A stretch of DNA of 64,000 bases from Chrysomallon squamiferum (GCA_012295275.1 CM022671.1:21824322-21888321); one strand, 5' to 3'. Numbered from the stretch's first letter, positions 1 through 13,294 are shown. Numbers and translations are program-made. The notes: generated from the sequence alone by a model not told the origin.

Positions 1-1001
1 TCAACTGTCCAGACACTTCATTGATAATATTCATAATTAGAAAAGTCTTGATGATACATTATAATTTATGTAGTCAATGAAAATATTGATAATTATACAA
101 GAATTAATAATATATTATTTATAGTATGCTTGGTTGGCCCAATTTTTTTATTTTCAGTGGCATTTTGTGCTTTGTTTTTTTGTTCATTTAAATGTTGTTG
201 CTCCTTTTATTATTATTATTATTATTAATATTATTATTATTTAAATTATTTTAAAAATATATTATAAAATATATTTTAAATATTAACTGTTTCTTTCTTA
301 GTTTCCTTTTAAAAATAATGATGTGAAAAAAAGAACTTCTGACACAATTCCACACCATTATTAAAATTTCAAAAGTTTTTTCCTTTTTCTTTCTTAAGAA
401 TAAGTAATGATGAATGATATATCACAATAAAGTAGTTTTTTCCTTGATTGAATTAAGTATTTAAAAAAATTAAAATCTTAAATTCAGTAACTTACTCTTT
501 CCCACATTTTAAATACTCTAGATCATTTGCATAAATGTCTTCTGTATCTTTCCCTAAATATCTGGAGTCAAAAATAAAAAGAATGTTTAAATCTGATTTA
601 TAGACACATGCACACACATTCTTAGATTAAGAAAAATAATAATAATACAATTTTTCAAACAAAAACAATAAAAGCATGAAATTATTAAAAACAATTGGGA
701 TATATAATAATTGAGAAAAAAATCATTAAAATCATAAATGATGTAAACTTACATTACTTGTAACAGAATGTTTAGAGACATCAGATCACGAACAGAAAAA
801 TAAAATAAAATAAAATTAATTAATAAAAATCAAATAAAACAGCATATGAATTTTGAATATCATAACTGCTGTTGAATTATCCGAATCCAAACTGATACAT
901 CTAATTTACATACCTAAACACCATTGTAACACAGGCCAGACCACAGTCCCAGTCATATTTCTGTTTTATGTGCGGAACATCAATGATAAACTGTCTTCCT
1001 T
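1..1001 (-). CDS. GUCD1: GUCD1-like protein (guanylyl cyclase domain containing 1), 5' part only, spliced
   Basis: Three minus-strand exons join in frame: 1001-914, 561-496 and 15-1 (running off the window). Each has proper AG acceptor and GT donor bases (donors GTATGT and GTAAGT). The first reads ...DVPHIKQKYDWDCGLAC... and ends VFR; the second starts YLGKDTEDIYANDLEYL and ends KCGK; the third gives DVWTVD. The WDCGLAC core followed by an MV-RYLG stretch and a later (S/D)-(V/I)-W-T-(V/I)-D is the hallmark order of the GUCD1 family, a conserved single-domain eukaryotic protein of poorly known biochemical role despite its name. The first visible exon begins with two bases of a split codon, so a short upstream exon with the start codon must exist above 1001; I could not identify it. 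The 3' part lies outside. It is transcribed away from the Ig gene at 2923. Confidence 0.85.
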
Positions 1002-1494
1002 CTGAAATGAATCATTTATTCCAATTCATCCTACAGGGTTTTTTCTTTGTTAATTTTTATTCTTTAACTTCAAGTTTTCTTTTTTCTGGTTTTTTTTTTT
1101 TTTTTTTTTTTTCATTTGTTTTTTTTTTTTTTTTATAATTGGTTTCTTTTAATATTTATTATCATTTTTAAAAAAGAAAGAAGTTAAGTTTGATCATTAT
1201 TATTATAAATTAAATTAACTGCAAGATATTATTTTATGCTCCACTCATGTTTTATTATTGTTGTTTTGTTTTATTTATTTGTTTGTTTGTTTACATAAAT
1301 TTATACTGTAAAGCAATTTAGTTTTAAATGACTATATAATATATGAATTACCCTAAGCTGAGCGCTTCGACATAACATTCCGGCTAGCTAATTAATAGTT
1401 TTCATTTAAAACGAAAATAAGGAATTCCTTCATTGTATAATAATTATTATGCAGACACGTTTCAGAAATTCATTTCCTGGATATACTACAACAG

Positions 1495-1555
<61 letters not shown>

Positions 1556-2492
1556 TAATAATAAAGTAATAAAGAAAAGTTATGACACCAGTTAAGTAAC
1601 GGAAACATGTTAACCACGATATTACAGGCGACAATATATTATTACGCCAGCTTTTATAGACTTAAACATCGTCAGCATACCTGCATTCCAAGATATAACC
1701 TTTTAATAATTTTGTTACCTTTCATGTTATCATTCATGACTGAAATAATTCCGCACATATTAACGGATCCATATTAATTTGACTGAAATGATGAAAAAAT
1801 CATTTTATAATTACATTATTTCTGCTTTGCCATTATTTACATTTTGGTCTTTACTGAACCGGTGCAACAAATATAGTGTGCCATGTCGGAATACACACAG
1901 AGGCGCTACGCAATTTATGAATGTACCGTATGCTAAATGGATAAAAGGTTTACATATTAGGTGCTGACATTTCATTGTATTGTTACACCATGAAATTAAA
2001 TGCAAAAGTATATTGACCTTTTGCACGAAGAATGTACGTAACCAAATTTATAAGCAGACAAGAATTGTTACAAATATCGGTTTACCATGGACTCGATGCA
2101 CTGAAGTGAAAAACACCAATACAAATAAATATATGTGACTATATACTGATCTAAGAAAGTGTAATGTTTTTTTTTCGTCAAAGCTTTGACTTTTTATTTT
2201 GAATATATATAATAATTTATTAGTAAACCTTTTATTTCTTATTCGATATTAACATTAAGTTCATCTGGAAAATACGGAAATGAAATTATTATCACTTATA
2301 CAAATAAGTTTGAATTGTTATTATTATTATTATTATTATTATTTTATTTATTTATTTATTTATTTATTTATGTTTCATACCAAATATTTCAACCAATATA
2401 AAATACTTTCTAAATCCCTAGAATAAACTAGATTTAAACGTATTAATAGTGAGATAAAATTCAGTGTTATGACAATAACGTATCTACCTGAA

Positions 2493-2556
<64 letters not shown>

Positions 2557-2922
2557 GACAGGCAGAGAGATTAATAATGGACTAATATATATGTGTGTGT
2601 GTTTGTGTGCAACACGAATTTAGCATTTTGTGTGAGTTCACTTGCATATTAATATTAAATGAACATTACTGCGTTACTGCACCATCATACTTTCCTGCAT
2701 TCGTACTACCATCGCAATTCTTGTTCTATGACTCAGATGTCGAATCACGGCGTCTAAACACCCCCAGTTTGACACGTAATTAACATGTCAGACTATAATT
2801 ACAGAGAAATATGCATTTAGTAATTAAATCACTCCGATTCAAATAAAACGGCAACTTTCACGGTCTTGCATCCGGTTCAAAGAAAAATCAGGGAACATTT
2901 ATTGTTACAGATCTGGAAGACA
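1002..2922. other. Intergenic region between GUCD1-like and Ig genes
   Basis: AT-rich spacer with poly-T runs (about 1091-1133), an (AAT)n block (about 1494-1563), TTA/TTTA arrays (about 2318-2370) and a pure (GA)n tract (about 2500-2553). It probably contains the first exon and promoter of the minus-strand GUCD1-like gene and the promoter of the Ig gene, but I cannot place either. Short open frames at 1779-2026 and 2595-2783 have no recognisable features. Confidence 0.6.
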
Positions 2923-3395
2923 ATGTTTCGTTCAACGTCAGTTCTTTTGGTTCTCGTTCCGTTTCTGTTTGCTGGTTCTCTAAACGGTGAATTAGGTAAG
3001 TCTCGCTGACTTTTTGTATTTGGGTTAGACATTCGCATAATACACACGCACGCATATACACGCACACACGTACGCATAAATATTCAGCTTTATAAACTGG
3101 AGTTTTTAAGGGTTTTCTTGTTGTTTTTATTTATTTATTTATTTATTTATTTATTATTATTATTATTATTATTTATTTTTTTGTTTATTAATTTTAAGAA
3201 TACTTTTGTATTTTTCTTTTAAATAATATATATTATTTATTCTTTTAAACTGTTTAATGCTTTATAATATTTTTTACTTTTTTATGTTTTTGTTTTTTAA
3301 ATATATTTTTATAGCTACGAAATTCATCACTGCAAACCTTGGAGAGAGGGTAGTTCTTCCATGTTTCATCAAAGGTTGGTATTCATCTAAAATGT

Positions 3396-3457
<62 letters not shown>

Positions 3458-4120
3458 GGTAATAGCTGGATGGACAGACAGACAGAGCGATAAATCAGTA
3501 ACTGAATTTAATTACCTATATACAGGCATACGTAAATAATGTCAGTTATATATGCAGTTACAAGAATACAAATGTAACAAAAGTGGCGAAACTGCAGATC
3601 GAGGAAAAGCGTTTTCCTTTGACATTTAGGGCGCGATTCGCAGAAATATATTGGCGGGACTTTTGTGGATGGCAATTAATGTTGTAAGGTGGCAACTCAG
3701 TAAATAATACTAATTTTACTGTTTTGCTTTTCTAAGGATACTGTCCATGTTTAAATCAGAGATAAATAAACAATAAAAAATACTTTTCTTCCTCTTTTAT
3801 TTGTATTTCTGGCAGTCTCGTGGCAACTTTTGGCAGTTTTGAGCCGCTCAAATAACTGATTTTTATTTTTACGTCAAGCACGTTTAGCCATGCCCTCCAT
3901 ATAAATTTTAATTTGAAAAAAAACACAATAAAAAACAAAACTGGTCAAGTGCAAGTTCGGTTGAAAAAGGTCAGTAATCTATAATAACTGTGAAATATAA
4001 TTGCAATACAACTAAATGTTCACTGTTTGACATCAATTACGTGTAAATGAGCTGATATAAAATTCAAATGACTGCACAATCTTTTTGTTATTAAAAATAT
4101 AATTGTATTGTTGTTCATGG

Positions 4121-4162
<42 letters not shown>

Positions 4163-4481
4163 CTTTAAATTTATGTATGCTGATTTTTTGCACTTCATAT
4201 ATACTGATCCGTGGAAAAAGGTTATTATGGTTTTCCCATTTTTCTGAGCTTTGGACCACCCCCACCCCCAAATTTCTCCATCCAGGTTACCGGGTTTATC
4301 GAAATCCCGTTAATCAAATATTATAGGCCCTAATTAATGGTAAAAATTATAACTGATCCTCGATCGTTCTATTCAGCTACCTAAATATATTCAATATACT
4401 TATCTTGAAATGAAAAGGCAAAATACTTATATATTTATTAATCAAAAACTAGTAGTTTGAGTGATTGTTTACGCACTTTTA

Positions 4482-4519
<38 letters not shown>

Positions 4520-5407
4520 ATAAAGAGTATTTTGAATAGCTTTATCTTTTTTCTCTCCATAAATTCTGCGGTAGCGCTCTATCTCTTTTTCTAAAATTTA
4601 GCAAACTAGTTGATTCTTCGAACGCACCCTACTACAGCGCTTGTGTTTGCATTCACGAAGGTAATTCAAGTAAGTGTTATTAGTTGCTACGTTTGAATGC
4701 TCCCTCCTAGTGACGTTTGCTTGTTTTAACGCGGGAAATTCGAAAGTGTGTTAATCACGATCTTTACTGTGCGCATCAAAGGAATGTTGCAGTTAATATT
4801 ATCGCGTTAATTGTGTAAAGCGAAATCGCGTTAAACTATTTAGAACTGTGTACGGTTCATTATCAATAAATTATTTATTTACTTTGAAATACTAAAGGAA
4901 CAGAGGCAGGCACAGACCTGTAAATATATGTTACATGTTTCCTGCTCAGTAAGTATTTATTCTTTACTCTGTTTAGAAGAATTAAAAATAAAACAAAGGA
5001 AAACGAAATTAACCTACAGTTACATGCATGTTATTTTATTAATATTTTCTTTTTATTTATTTTTAACATTAGAGTTTAAATTATTATTATAGTTCTTGTT
5101 GTTATTATTTTTTTATTGATCAGATGTCGACAATGGAGCTTGGAGTTTTGTTCCTAGTGCTAGGAGAGGAATGTTACTATATTTAGGCAGAAGCAGCATC
5201 GGAGAAAACGCCCGCCATTTTCTCAGTGCCATGAACGGAGCTTACAGTTTGGAAATCCTCGGCGTACTTCCTAAGGACATGGGACTTTACAGGTGCCAGT
5301 ACTTTGACGGTAGCTCTATAAGAAATGTCGTGTCGTACAGTGTGGAATTAAAACGTCAAGGAACTACCTTCAGATCCCGATATCGCCTTCTACCAAAATA
5401 TAACTAA
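2923..5407 (+). CDS. Secreted single V-type immunoglobulin domain protein
   Basis: Exons 2923-2995, 3315-3374 and 5124-5407 join in frame (both introns phase 1) to 138 aa. Exon 1 is a signal peptide (MFRSTSVLLVLVPFLFAG...). Exon 2 holds the B-strand motif GERVVLPCFIK with the first Ig cysteine. Exon 3 supplies the core tryptophan (NGAWSF), the F-strand motif DMGLYRC (the DxGxYxC signature) and a G-strand-like VSYSVELK. There is no transmembrane segment after the domain, so the predicted product is a secreted lone Ig-V domain ending in a short basic tail. An AATAAA at 5521-5526 may be the poly(A) signal. Intron 1 is short; intron 2 (about 1.75 kb) carries (GA)n and (TG)n tracts and a poly-A run. 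In gastropods Ig domains occur joined to lectin domains in one protein; here a stop codon and a separate lectin signal peptide argue for two genes, though alternative splicing into the lectin cannot be excluded. Confidence 0.8.
3398..4515. repeat. Microsatellites in intron 2 of the Ig gene
   Basis: (GA)n at about 3400-3455, (TG)n at about 4122-4159 and a poly-A run at about 4486-4515. They explain the apparent Thr/His and Cys/Val repeat open frames at 4020-4326, which are not genes. Confidence 0.9.
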
Positions 5408-5458
5408 TTCTTTAACCACCAACATTAATACTCCAGCGTGCAAACTACAAACCATGTG

Positions 5459-5464
<6 letters not shown>

Positions 5465-5506
<42 letters not shown>
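5465..5506. repeat. (TA)n microsatellite after the Ig gene
   Basis: Pure alternating TA tract about 60 bp past the Ig stop codon and just before the candidate AATAAA signal. Confidence 0.9.
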
Positions 5507-5509
<3 letters not shown>

Positions 5510-5524
5510 CAGTAAAGGCGAATA

Positions 5525-5725
5525 AATAATGTTGTTTCATTGCACCCTGTGGAATTATATACATGTAATTATGTAAAGCACCTTTTCATGATTCTCGATG
5601 GTGACACAGTCGCTGTTTCTGAAATTGTTCATCTTTCCATGAATATTAATATTTAATTCAGCACAGGCCACCTGTCCTTTGTACTGGACTCCGTTTCAAG
5701 AATCATGTTGCGTCATTCTCATACT
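5525..5725 (+). pseudogene. Displaced copy of C-type lectin exon 2 with its intron flank
   Basis: This stretch matches 8360-8545 (the end of lectin intron 1 and start of exon 2) with scattered differences. The acceptor AG (5660-5661) is kept and the copy opens AQATCPLYWTPFQESC, as in the real exon. After the homologous CGTCATT the two diverge, and no donor at the matching place is seen. It is therefore a truncated duplicate lying between the Ig and lectin genes. It could still act as a cryptic exon joining the Ig gene to lectin sequence, but nothing shows that it does. Confidence 0.75.
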
Positions 5726-6435
5726 GTGTGCCAAAGACAGACATTTTATTAACTTTCCTGTTAACTTTAGTATATATTATAGTTTAAGAAGAATAAATTA
5801 TTTAATTTCGATGGAAATTTTCCAGATCTAATCGACATTCAGTAAGTGGCAGCAGCATAAATATTACATTTCTTAAATGCATGAATTAAAAGTTATATTT
5901 TTTGAAGGAGGAATAAAAGCAAAATTTTGTTAAATGACTCAAATGTTGTTTCTGTTGTTATTATATTAATTCATTTATTTATGTATGTATGTATTTATTA
6001 TTATTATTATTATTTATTATTATGATTATTATTATTATTGATTATTATTATTATTATTATTACTATAAGATTAAAGTTTTTAGTAACAGACGTATACACC
6101 CATCAACCCCCCCCCAAAAGAAAAAAAAAAAATATAATATATTTAGTGGTTTGAACCAAACAATCTCTGCAAAGATCAGAAGGAGTTAATTTTTATTTTA
6201 TTTTACTAAGCATTTTTTCCCATTCTGGGCTCAAAATCTTCGAAATTTAAAAAATAACTTTCTGGTTTCTTGATTCGTTGTTATGAGTTCACTAACTGTA
6301 AACACAGTCACCCATATACGGTGATGTTACTTTGCAGTGTTTATGTGCGTGTATAGGTGCGTGCACGTTCGTGTACGACAGAGATTCATAGATAAATGGA
6401 TAAATAGACATATATATATATATAAACATGTGGAT

Positions 6436-6558
<123 letters not shown>

Positions 6559-6770
6559 ATATCTTTGTCAACGTGTAGATGCATATTTTCGTCAAAATGG
6601 TTTAAAGATGAGACCTCACTGTTGAATAACTAAAACCAGAAACTGTGGAGTTAGCAGGTTATTGGGCTGGGAAGAAACATATGCTTTTTATGAAGATAAA
6701 CACCACGTCTGGAAATTATAGCCCCTATTAGTGACTGGTCAAAGAGGACATTGAGATTATTAATATAACA

Positions 6771-8280
6771 ATGTCTTTTATTGTTTTGTCAGGATTGTTT
6801 CTAGTGCTATGTACCACAGGTATGTCACCAGTATTTCGAAACAAGTAATTACTTTAATCATAAAGTTTTCATTTGTTTGCACTGTTTACATACCATTTTT
6901 TTTTTTTTTTATTTTTTACTAATGATTATCCACATGTTTGAAAATATATTTAAATAGTTCCCATAGTTATCAGAAGAATTAAAAAAAATAGCTTATATTA
7001 AGTATGGCCAGCGAATTATTTTATTTAGTTACTGACGATTCAGTTTTTGCTAATTATAAAGTTTGACGGTAAAATAACGAGCTCTTAAAAATGATTATGA
7101 TTTAATCTATTACTATGTTTTGAATGATACACTGATGAAATTTGAGCACATTAATTACTGAAAGACGTTTTTTTATGAAACCGTAACCAACTGTCGATGA
7201 CCTCATTATCGTTTTAAGGACGGTCGTATTAAAACAATCAAGATGATTTCTTCACCTAAAATATATATATATACAGTGGTACCTCGACTTACGAGTGTCC
7301 CAACTTAAAAGTTTTACGAGTTACCTGCAGTCGCTTGGTCGATTTTTGGCTTTGAGTTGCGAGCCGAAATCCCAGTTACGAGCGAGTGTCTCACTCGTTT
7401 ACTTCACGTGCTTACCTCGCCATGGAAGCATCTCTGCTGTGTTGTGCTCGCTTTTTGTGCGGTATTTTGCCAAAATTTTCATGGATCCTAAGAAAATGAG
7501 TGCAAAGGACAGTTCTCAGAAGAAGAAGCGGATGATGTCCATTGAATTAAAGCATGAAATCATAGAAAAACATGAGTGAGGTGTGCGTGTAGTCAACATG
7601 GCTAGGCAGTACGAGCGTAGTACTTTTACGACATGTACCATAGCAGGAGTCGATAAAGGGTGTAACTCCAGCTAAAGGCGTTAAAATAATTTATAAACTG
7701 CGGACCTCTGTCCACGAAAAGATGGAACGGATTAATGGTATTTCAGTTAATTTCATTTTGGAAAATTGATTTGATATACGAGGTAATTGAGTTACGAGTT
7801 CGGTCATGGACCGAATTAAATTGGTAAATCAAGGTACCACGGCATATATATATATATACTGTGATAAGTCTTCCATTAACTCTAACCTTTGCGATAAGTT
7901 TACCATTTTTATGTGAGTGAAGATTAAATCCTGTGTTAATATAATAATAATTATAATAATATTATATAACGAAATTTTTTAAATAGATAGATAATACAAC
8001 CAGTGTCAGACCCTATATAAATACAAACATACACACACATCCACACCCATACATACACAAAGCACAGACAGACAGAGAGAGAGAGAGTCGAAATGAAATG
8101 TTATATGCATATGTACATATTTCACTACATTTTAATGTTTAACATATAATACAGCGAAAGTAACGCCTTTTTTATTTCTGTTTTTGTCGTTTTATACTGT
8201 AAAACGTTCTGTTAAATAATGTATTTTAGTTTTAAATTATATAAATTGGTATTAATAAAAAAAATTACACGTGAGTGTGT

Positions 8281-8343
<63 letters not shown>

Positions 8344-9514
8344 CATGTACATATTTAGTATGTTATTTCGGCGCACCCTGTGCAATCATACAAATGTAAT
8401 TGTGTAAATTATATTCCTCGCTGATAACAAAACTCGCTATTTCTGACTATGAATAGTTTTAATATTTATTTCAGCACAAGCCACGTGTCCTTTGTACTGG
8501 ACTCCGTTTCAAGAATCATGTTACGTCATTTTACAAGATCACCAATCGTGGGCCTCGGCCATGGTAAAATACACCCATAAAAATACATATTGTATTGTAC
8601 AGACATACATACTGTGATGTACTCAGATACGTATATCAGTATACATACTTACATATTATGTTACATTCACATACAAAACAACGCGCACACACACATAATT
8701 GAACTAATTCTAAAGAACTTTCTCTGACCTTTGCGATAAGCTGAACTGGTTTTTATCTGAGTGTAGATTAAATCCTGCTTAACAACTACGACAGTAATAA
8801 TAATAATAATAATCAGGATGTAAGATAAAGTCCAAAAGTGTTGAGCTATACATATCAAGCCACAAACATATTAAACCAATACATTAAACTTTTTAATGTA
8901 TGCGAAATGGAAACAAAGAAAATTTCTTTCTATTTTGTTTTGTTCTGATTAAAGTTAATTTTTAAAATGTGCCTAATTATAACCTGAAACCTACTACAAC
9001 ACAAAATAGAATCCAGTTGATTGAAACTCTTTTAAATTTTAAAAGATGTTTTACTTATCTGTTATCTTTAAACTATTTTAAGAAACACATACTATTAATT
9101 TTCTATGAATTTTCTTCAGGAGTATATACAAGAGAGACTCCAAAACACTTAGAAGTTACCAAATACTTATATAATTTATTTAAAGGCAATGTGTCAGGCA
9201 TATGGATCATATCTGGTTGAAATCTTATCCGAGGAAGAGAATGACTTTGTACTGGGAATGATTCGAGAAACTCATTGTAAGTAAATTAACACGTTACAAA
9301 TTAAATAAATGATTACGAAATAATTGCTTGTTTGTATCTGTTTCCTTCTGTGTGTTTCCTTCTATGTATGCAAATCCAAAAATCCGTCAGCCAGTGTCTT
9401 TGTCTGCGTGTATAAGCAATATGTTGTTCTGTCTAACAAATATGAAAAATACCAACCTTTATCAATTTATCTTTGAACGTCTGTACCTCTGTTGCTGTCT
9501 CTTACACACAAAAA

Positions 9515-9557
<43 letters not shown>

Positions 9558-10068
9558 TACATATGTATGTAGAAAAAAATACATGCATATATATGTCTGT
9601 CTGAGTGTTTGTGTGTGTATGTGTGTGTGTGTGTCTACATATGTATGTAGAAAAAAAATACATACATATATATGTCTGTCTGAGTGTTTGTGTGTGTATA
9701 TATGTGTGTGTGTGTGTATATATATATACACACATTTATACACACACACCCACACACACATAGCTGCTATCAGTTTTGCTTTATGATCACGTTTACAGCA
9801 CCTATCTGGGGCCACTGGCTGGGAGCCACAGACGAGTACAGTGAGAGTCACTGGGTTTGGAGCCACAGTGGAAAGTAAATGTGAAATTACAAAAACAGTG
9901 ACTGGGTGTTTATTTAACCATAAACACATAATCACACAAACATACACACACAGTACATATAAACAAACATGCATGCCTATACACACATACCTATGTTCAT
10001 ACATATATACATACACACAAGACATACATATATAGATAGACGCACACACACATATGCATGCATGTTAA

Positions 10069-10107
<39 letters not shown>

Positions 10108-10969
10108 TACATACACACACATACACACACACTCTCTCACGCCATGTATAATCTCTAAATCAACTTATCATTCAGAGCCTTGTATTACAACAACTGGGAA
10201 ACAAACCAACCTGACAATTACCGCTCTCAGCAGCACTGTGCGGTCATACATAACGACGGACAGTGGGACGATGGCGAATGTGACTTAACTCTAAAAGGCA
10301 TTTGTGAAATGGCGTGAGTCGTTCACTAGTGACACAGAAATTATATTTGATATTCATTTTCTTTCTTTTCTTCTTAATTACATTGTATTGTAGTGTAGTG
10401 TACTATGATATATTTTGATCCTATTATATTATATTATATTATTGGTGTTGTTAACAGTAGTACTACTACTAATAATAATCATGATGGTGATTATACTGAT
10501 AATAATATTCTTCTTCTTCTTCGTTTTTCTTCTTCTTCTTCTTCTTCTTCTTCTTCTGTATTATATAATTTCTTCGGTTATTTTTCAAACTTAGGATTTG
10601 AAAATGGGCATTAAAATTCAAAGTAAATTGAGAAAGGCTGTCTGCAGAGGTGTTTACTGAGCGCCTATATTATATTATATTTTATTATATTATTGTTGTT
10701 GTTAACAGTAATACTAATAATAATGATGGTGATTATGACGTTAATGATGCTCATAATAATACTATTCTTCTTCATTTTCTTCTTCTTCTTCTTATTGTTG
10801 TTGTTGCTGCTGCTTCCTCTGCCATTGTTACATGCGGATTCTGTTTTGTGGATGCCGTAACCAGTTTTCTTTATTAAGGTACAAAAAGGTGTTACGCTCC
10901 TGTTTTCAGTTAACAGTTTCTGCTGATTTCTCTTTCAGGGCAACTCCTGACGCGGCCGTAGGAAAATAA
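6771..10969 (+). CDS. Secreted C-type lectin, QPD type, six exons
   Basis: Exons 6771-6819, 8475-8563, 9186-9276, 9799-9874, 10176-10313 and 10939-10969 join in frame to 157 aa, all with GT/AG borders. Exon 1 is a 16-17 residue signal peptide. The rest is one long-form C-type lectin domain: CPLYWTPFQESC with the extra N-terminal cysteine pair, AMCQAYGSYLVEI, the WLGATDE core, then NNWETNQPDN, WDDGEC and GICEMA at the end. QPD is the tripeptide associated with galactose-type binding in this fold, and WDD stands where WND usually coordinates calcium. Without the last splice a TGA at 10315-10317 would end the protein after CEMA; the donor GTGAGT at 10314 overlaps it, and splicing to 10939 adds ATPDAAVGK. 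AATAAA overlaps the stop (10965-10970). The last exon has been copied elsewhere in the window three times. Nothing upstream identifies the promoter. Confidence 0.88.
7274..7842 (+). mobile_element. Internally deleted Tigger-like (pogo/Tc1-mariner) DNA transposon
   Basis: Terminal inverted repeats CAGTGGTACCTCG (left) and its imperfect complement ...AAGGTACCACGG (right), the left one preceded by TA, bound a 569-bp element in lectin intron 1. Inside, an ATG at 7481 opens MDPKKMSAKDSS..., with MMSIELKHEIIEKHE, a TGA at 7577-7579, then GVRVVNMARQYERS: the N-terminal helix-turn-helix (psq-type) region of Tigger transposases. The sequence then jumps to a degraded stretch (RTSVHEKMERI) and the right end. 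The whole DDE catalytic part is missing, so it is a dead, non-autonomous copy. Confidence 0.85.
8276..8341. repeat. (TG)n microsatellite in lectin intron 1
   Basis: Pure TG tract shortly before lectin exon 2. Confidence 0.9.
9517..10140. repeat. (TG)n/(CA)n-rich low-complexity blocks in lectin introns 3 and 4
   Basis: TG tract at 9517-9556 followed by two tandem copies of a segment beginning CTACATATGTATGTAG (about 9557-9640 and 9635-9720), then CA-rich sequence; after exon 4 another (TC)n(AC)n block at about 10070-10138. All the long Thr/His or Cys/Val frames here are products of these repeats. Confidence 0.85.
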
Positions 10970-11415
10970 AACAAGTGACAAGTTTTTGAAGTGAGGAGCA
11001 TGTACAGCAAATAAAAATTACATCTGTTTCCGCTTTTGTCTGAAATATAAATTTTATTTTATTTAAATTTATGTATTCCCACTTTTAAAAAATACATTAT
11101 TTGACAAATAGCTTTTTTTAATTAAAATTTGACAGTAATTACTGGGGAGAAATCGTAAATATTGAACAGATGCTACATTAAGGTATAACATATCTTTCTA
11201 TGTCTGATCATTTATGATTATTAATAACATCTATCTAGTATTGTAATATTAGAGCGGTAATGTTCCAGCCTACCTGTGTCATTAAAATAATGGGTATGGA
11301 AACAGTAAAAAACTGTATAATATTCATCTCAATTACAACTGTTAATATAAATTTGAGAAATAAAAGCGGATCAAATGTCTTTTCTTTTAAATATTCTCTT
11401 TATATATATCTATAT

Positions 11416-11474
<59 letters not shown>

Positions 11475-12310
11475 GGTGTGTGTCGGTGTGTGTATGTGTG
11501 TGTAGACACAGAGAGAGAGAGAGAGAGAGAAATTAATTACGCTATTTTACTCCTTTATAAGTGGTGCTTTGATGCGTATTTGGCTGACCGATAACTGGAC
11601 AGTAAATATATGACGTAATGACGTAATAAATAGTGGTAGCGCTCAAATTTCTAAACGTATTCTTTTGTTCTTCTTATACGTCGTTATTAATAAAAGCTAT
11701 TATAAACTTTAAAATAATAAATAATATATAAATAGTGAGATAAATGAACATGTAATTACTATCAGTTATTTAATTATAAAAAAGAAGTGTAATAAAATAA
11801 TAAGAGTAAACATTAATTAAACATTAATTAAAAATTATATTCACAGAGAGAGACGAACAGAGAAAGAGACACACGAATAGAGAGAGGGACTGATTAACAT
11901 AAATCAAAGGTTAAACGTACATCTATGCCTACCTACCTATATATATATCTACTTATCTGCACACATACATACATACATACATACATACATACATACATAC
12001 ACATATACGTACTTAAAACAACAGAGTATCAGTTCCTAAATACACTCGATTCTCTAAACAAAATAAAGATTAGATTTGTTTAATAGCAGAGATTACAGTA
12101 AAGTTTAAAAACAAGCGCACACTATGCTAGTAAGAAGTAAAGAAAGGAAAAAGCTCGTCCAACCCTCAAAACAATCTAACAACAGAGGAAGATGAGAGAA
12201 AAACAGATTTAAAACAACCAATTGGAAAAAACCACACGCACACATATATGTTTGCACTTACCTGTTTGGTTGTTTTAAAATATTCATGTAATTCTAGATT
12301 CTATATCCAA
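10970..12310. other. Region downstream of the lectin; source of later duplications
   Basis: No gene recognised. About 10970-11830 is the 3' flank of the lectin and recurs almost intact at about 28450-29370 and 45700-46490. It includes a (TG)n-(GA)n block at about 11415-11530. From about 12000 to 12310 lies the region upstream of the gene A leader, which recurs inverted near 19740-20060 and directly near 43800-44290. ACAT repeats occur at about 11963-12000. Confidence 0.7.
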
Positions 12311-12311
12311 A

Positions 12312-12383
12312 TGTATATAATACCTGCGGCATGATTTGAATAAAAGGAAGAACGTGGCACACTGTTTGATTGCATATCTGCAG
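12312..12383 (+). promoter_or_regulatory. Putative promoter and noncoding leader exon of peptide gene A
   Basis: An ATAAAAGG TATA-like box (about 12340-12347) lies about 40 bases before a strong donor, CTGCAG followed by GTAAGTTG at 12384. The layout (box, short transcribed stretch, GTAAGT donor) is the same as for B-E and H-J although the surrounding bases differ. The first coding exon starts behind an acceptor (TTTGTACAG at about 13284-13292) with only two bases before the ATG, so a noncoding upstream exon is required. Confidence 0.6.
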
Positions 12384-13294
12384 GTAAGTTGAACATGAAT
12401 TTCCATTTATATATATTTTACGTATATATATATAAAATATACTATGTACATAAGTACATAAATACAGACAGACAAACAGAGAGAAGCACGCATGCATATA
12501 TATACATACATACGTATTTATATTTATTATTTATATTTTTCTCTTTGTCTTTATCTCTCTCTCTCTCTCTTTCTCTTTCTGATCCTTATTTGAATAGAAA
12601 TAAGTTTTTATTATTCAGTAGAAGGACGTACAACCCAAAGAGGTATAAAGGCAATTTATTTAAATTTAGTCAGTTAAAAATGTTGTAATAGATCAGTGTC
12701 GTCACATTAAAGTAGAACTTGGCGCCAGTATTAATTTCCATTCCTTAACATATTAATATATTAAAAAAGTTTTATAAACGTCATACTGACGATGAGTTTC
12801 GCTTATAAAGGTGTCAAAATTAACATTATTTGAATTTAGCACTTTAACAGAAAAAGAGTTTCAAGAATTATCATAGAAAAGTGAAACAAAAGCGTAAATG
12901 ATATTTTTACATCGTTTTATAAACCCAGTCACTTAGCCTTTTGCATACTCTAACTATTTTAGACCTTTTTTGTTTGATTGTTTTGATTTTTTTTGTCGAT
13001 CAAATATGTAACGATCTCTTCTGAAATGCTTTGTCCCAATAACTAACAACATCTTCATAGCTTTAATGTATAAGATTGTTCGTTACAGTAAAATTTAATC
13101 TCTTGGCATATGTATTCATTCATATGTTAACCGACCACAAATAGAATTATTTATTTGAAGTGTCATATTTCTCTCACACATTTAAATATTTATATTTTAA
13201 ATTACTTGCCATAGAAAATCCTTTATTTAAACGAGAGTAATGTGATGGAGGAAGCGTATTAGCGGTCAAGTACGTAATTTTGTTTTGTACAGAA

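Noticed and set aside
9328-10151. Cys/Val- and Thr/His-rich frames of up to 195 codons
   Set aside because: They come from (TG)n/(CA)n tracts within introns 3 and 4 of the lectin gene.
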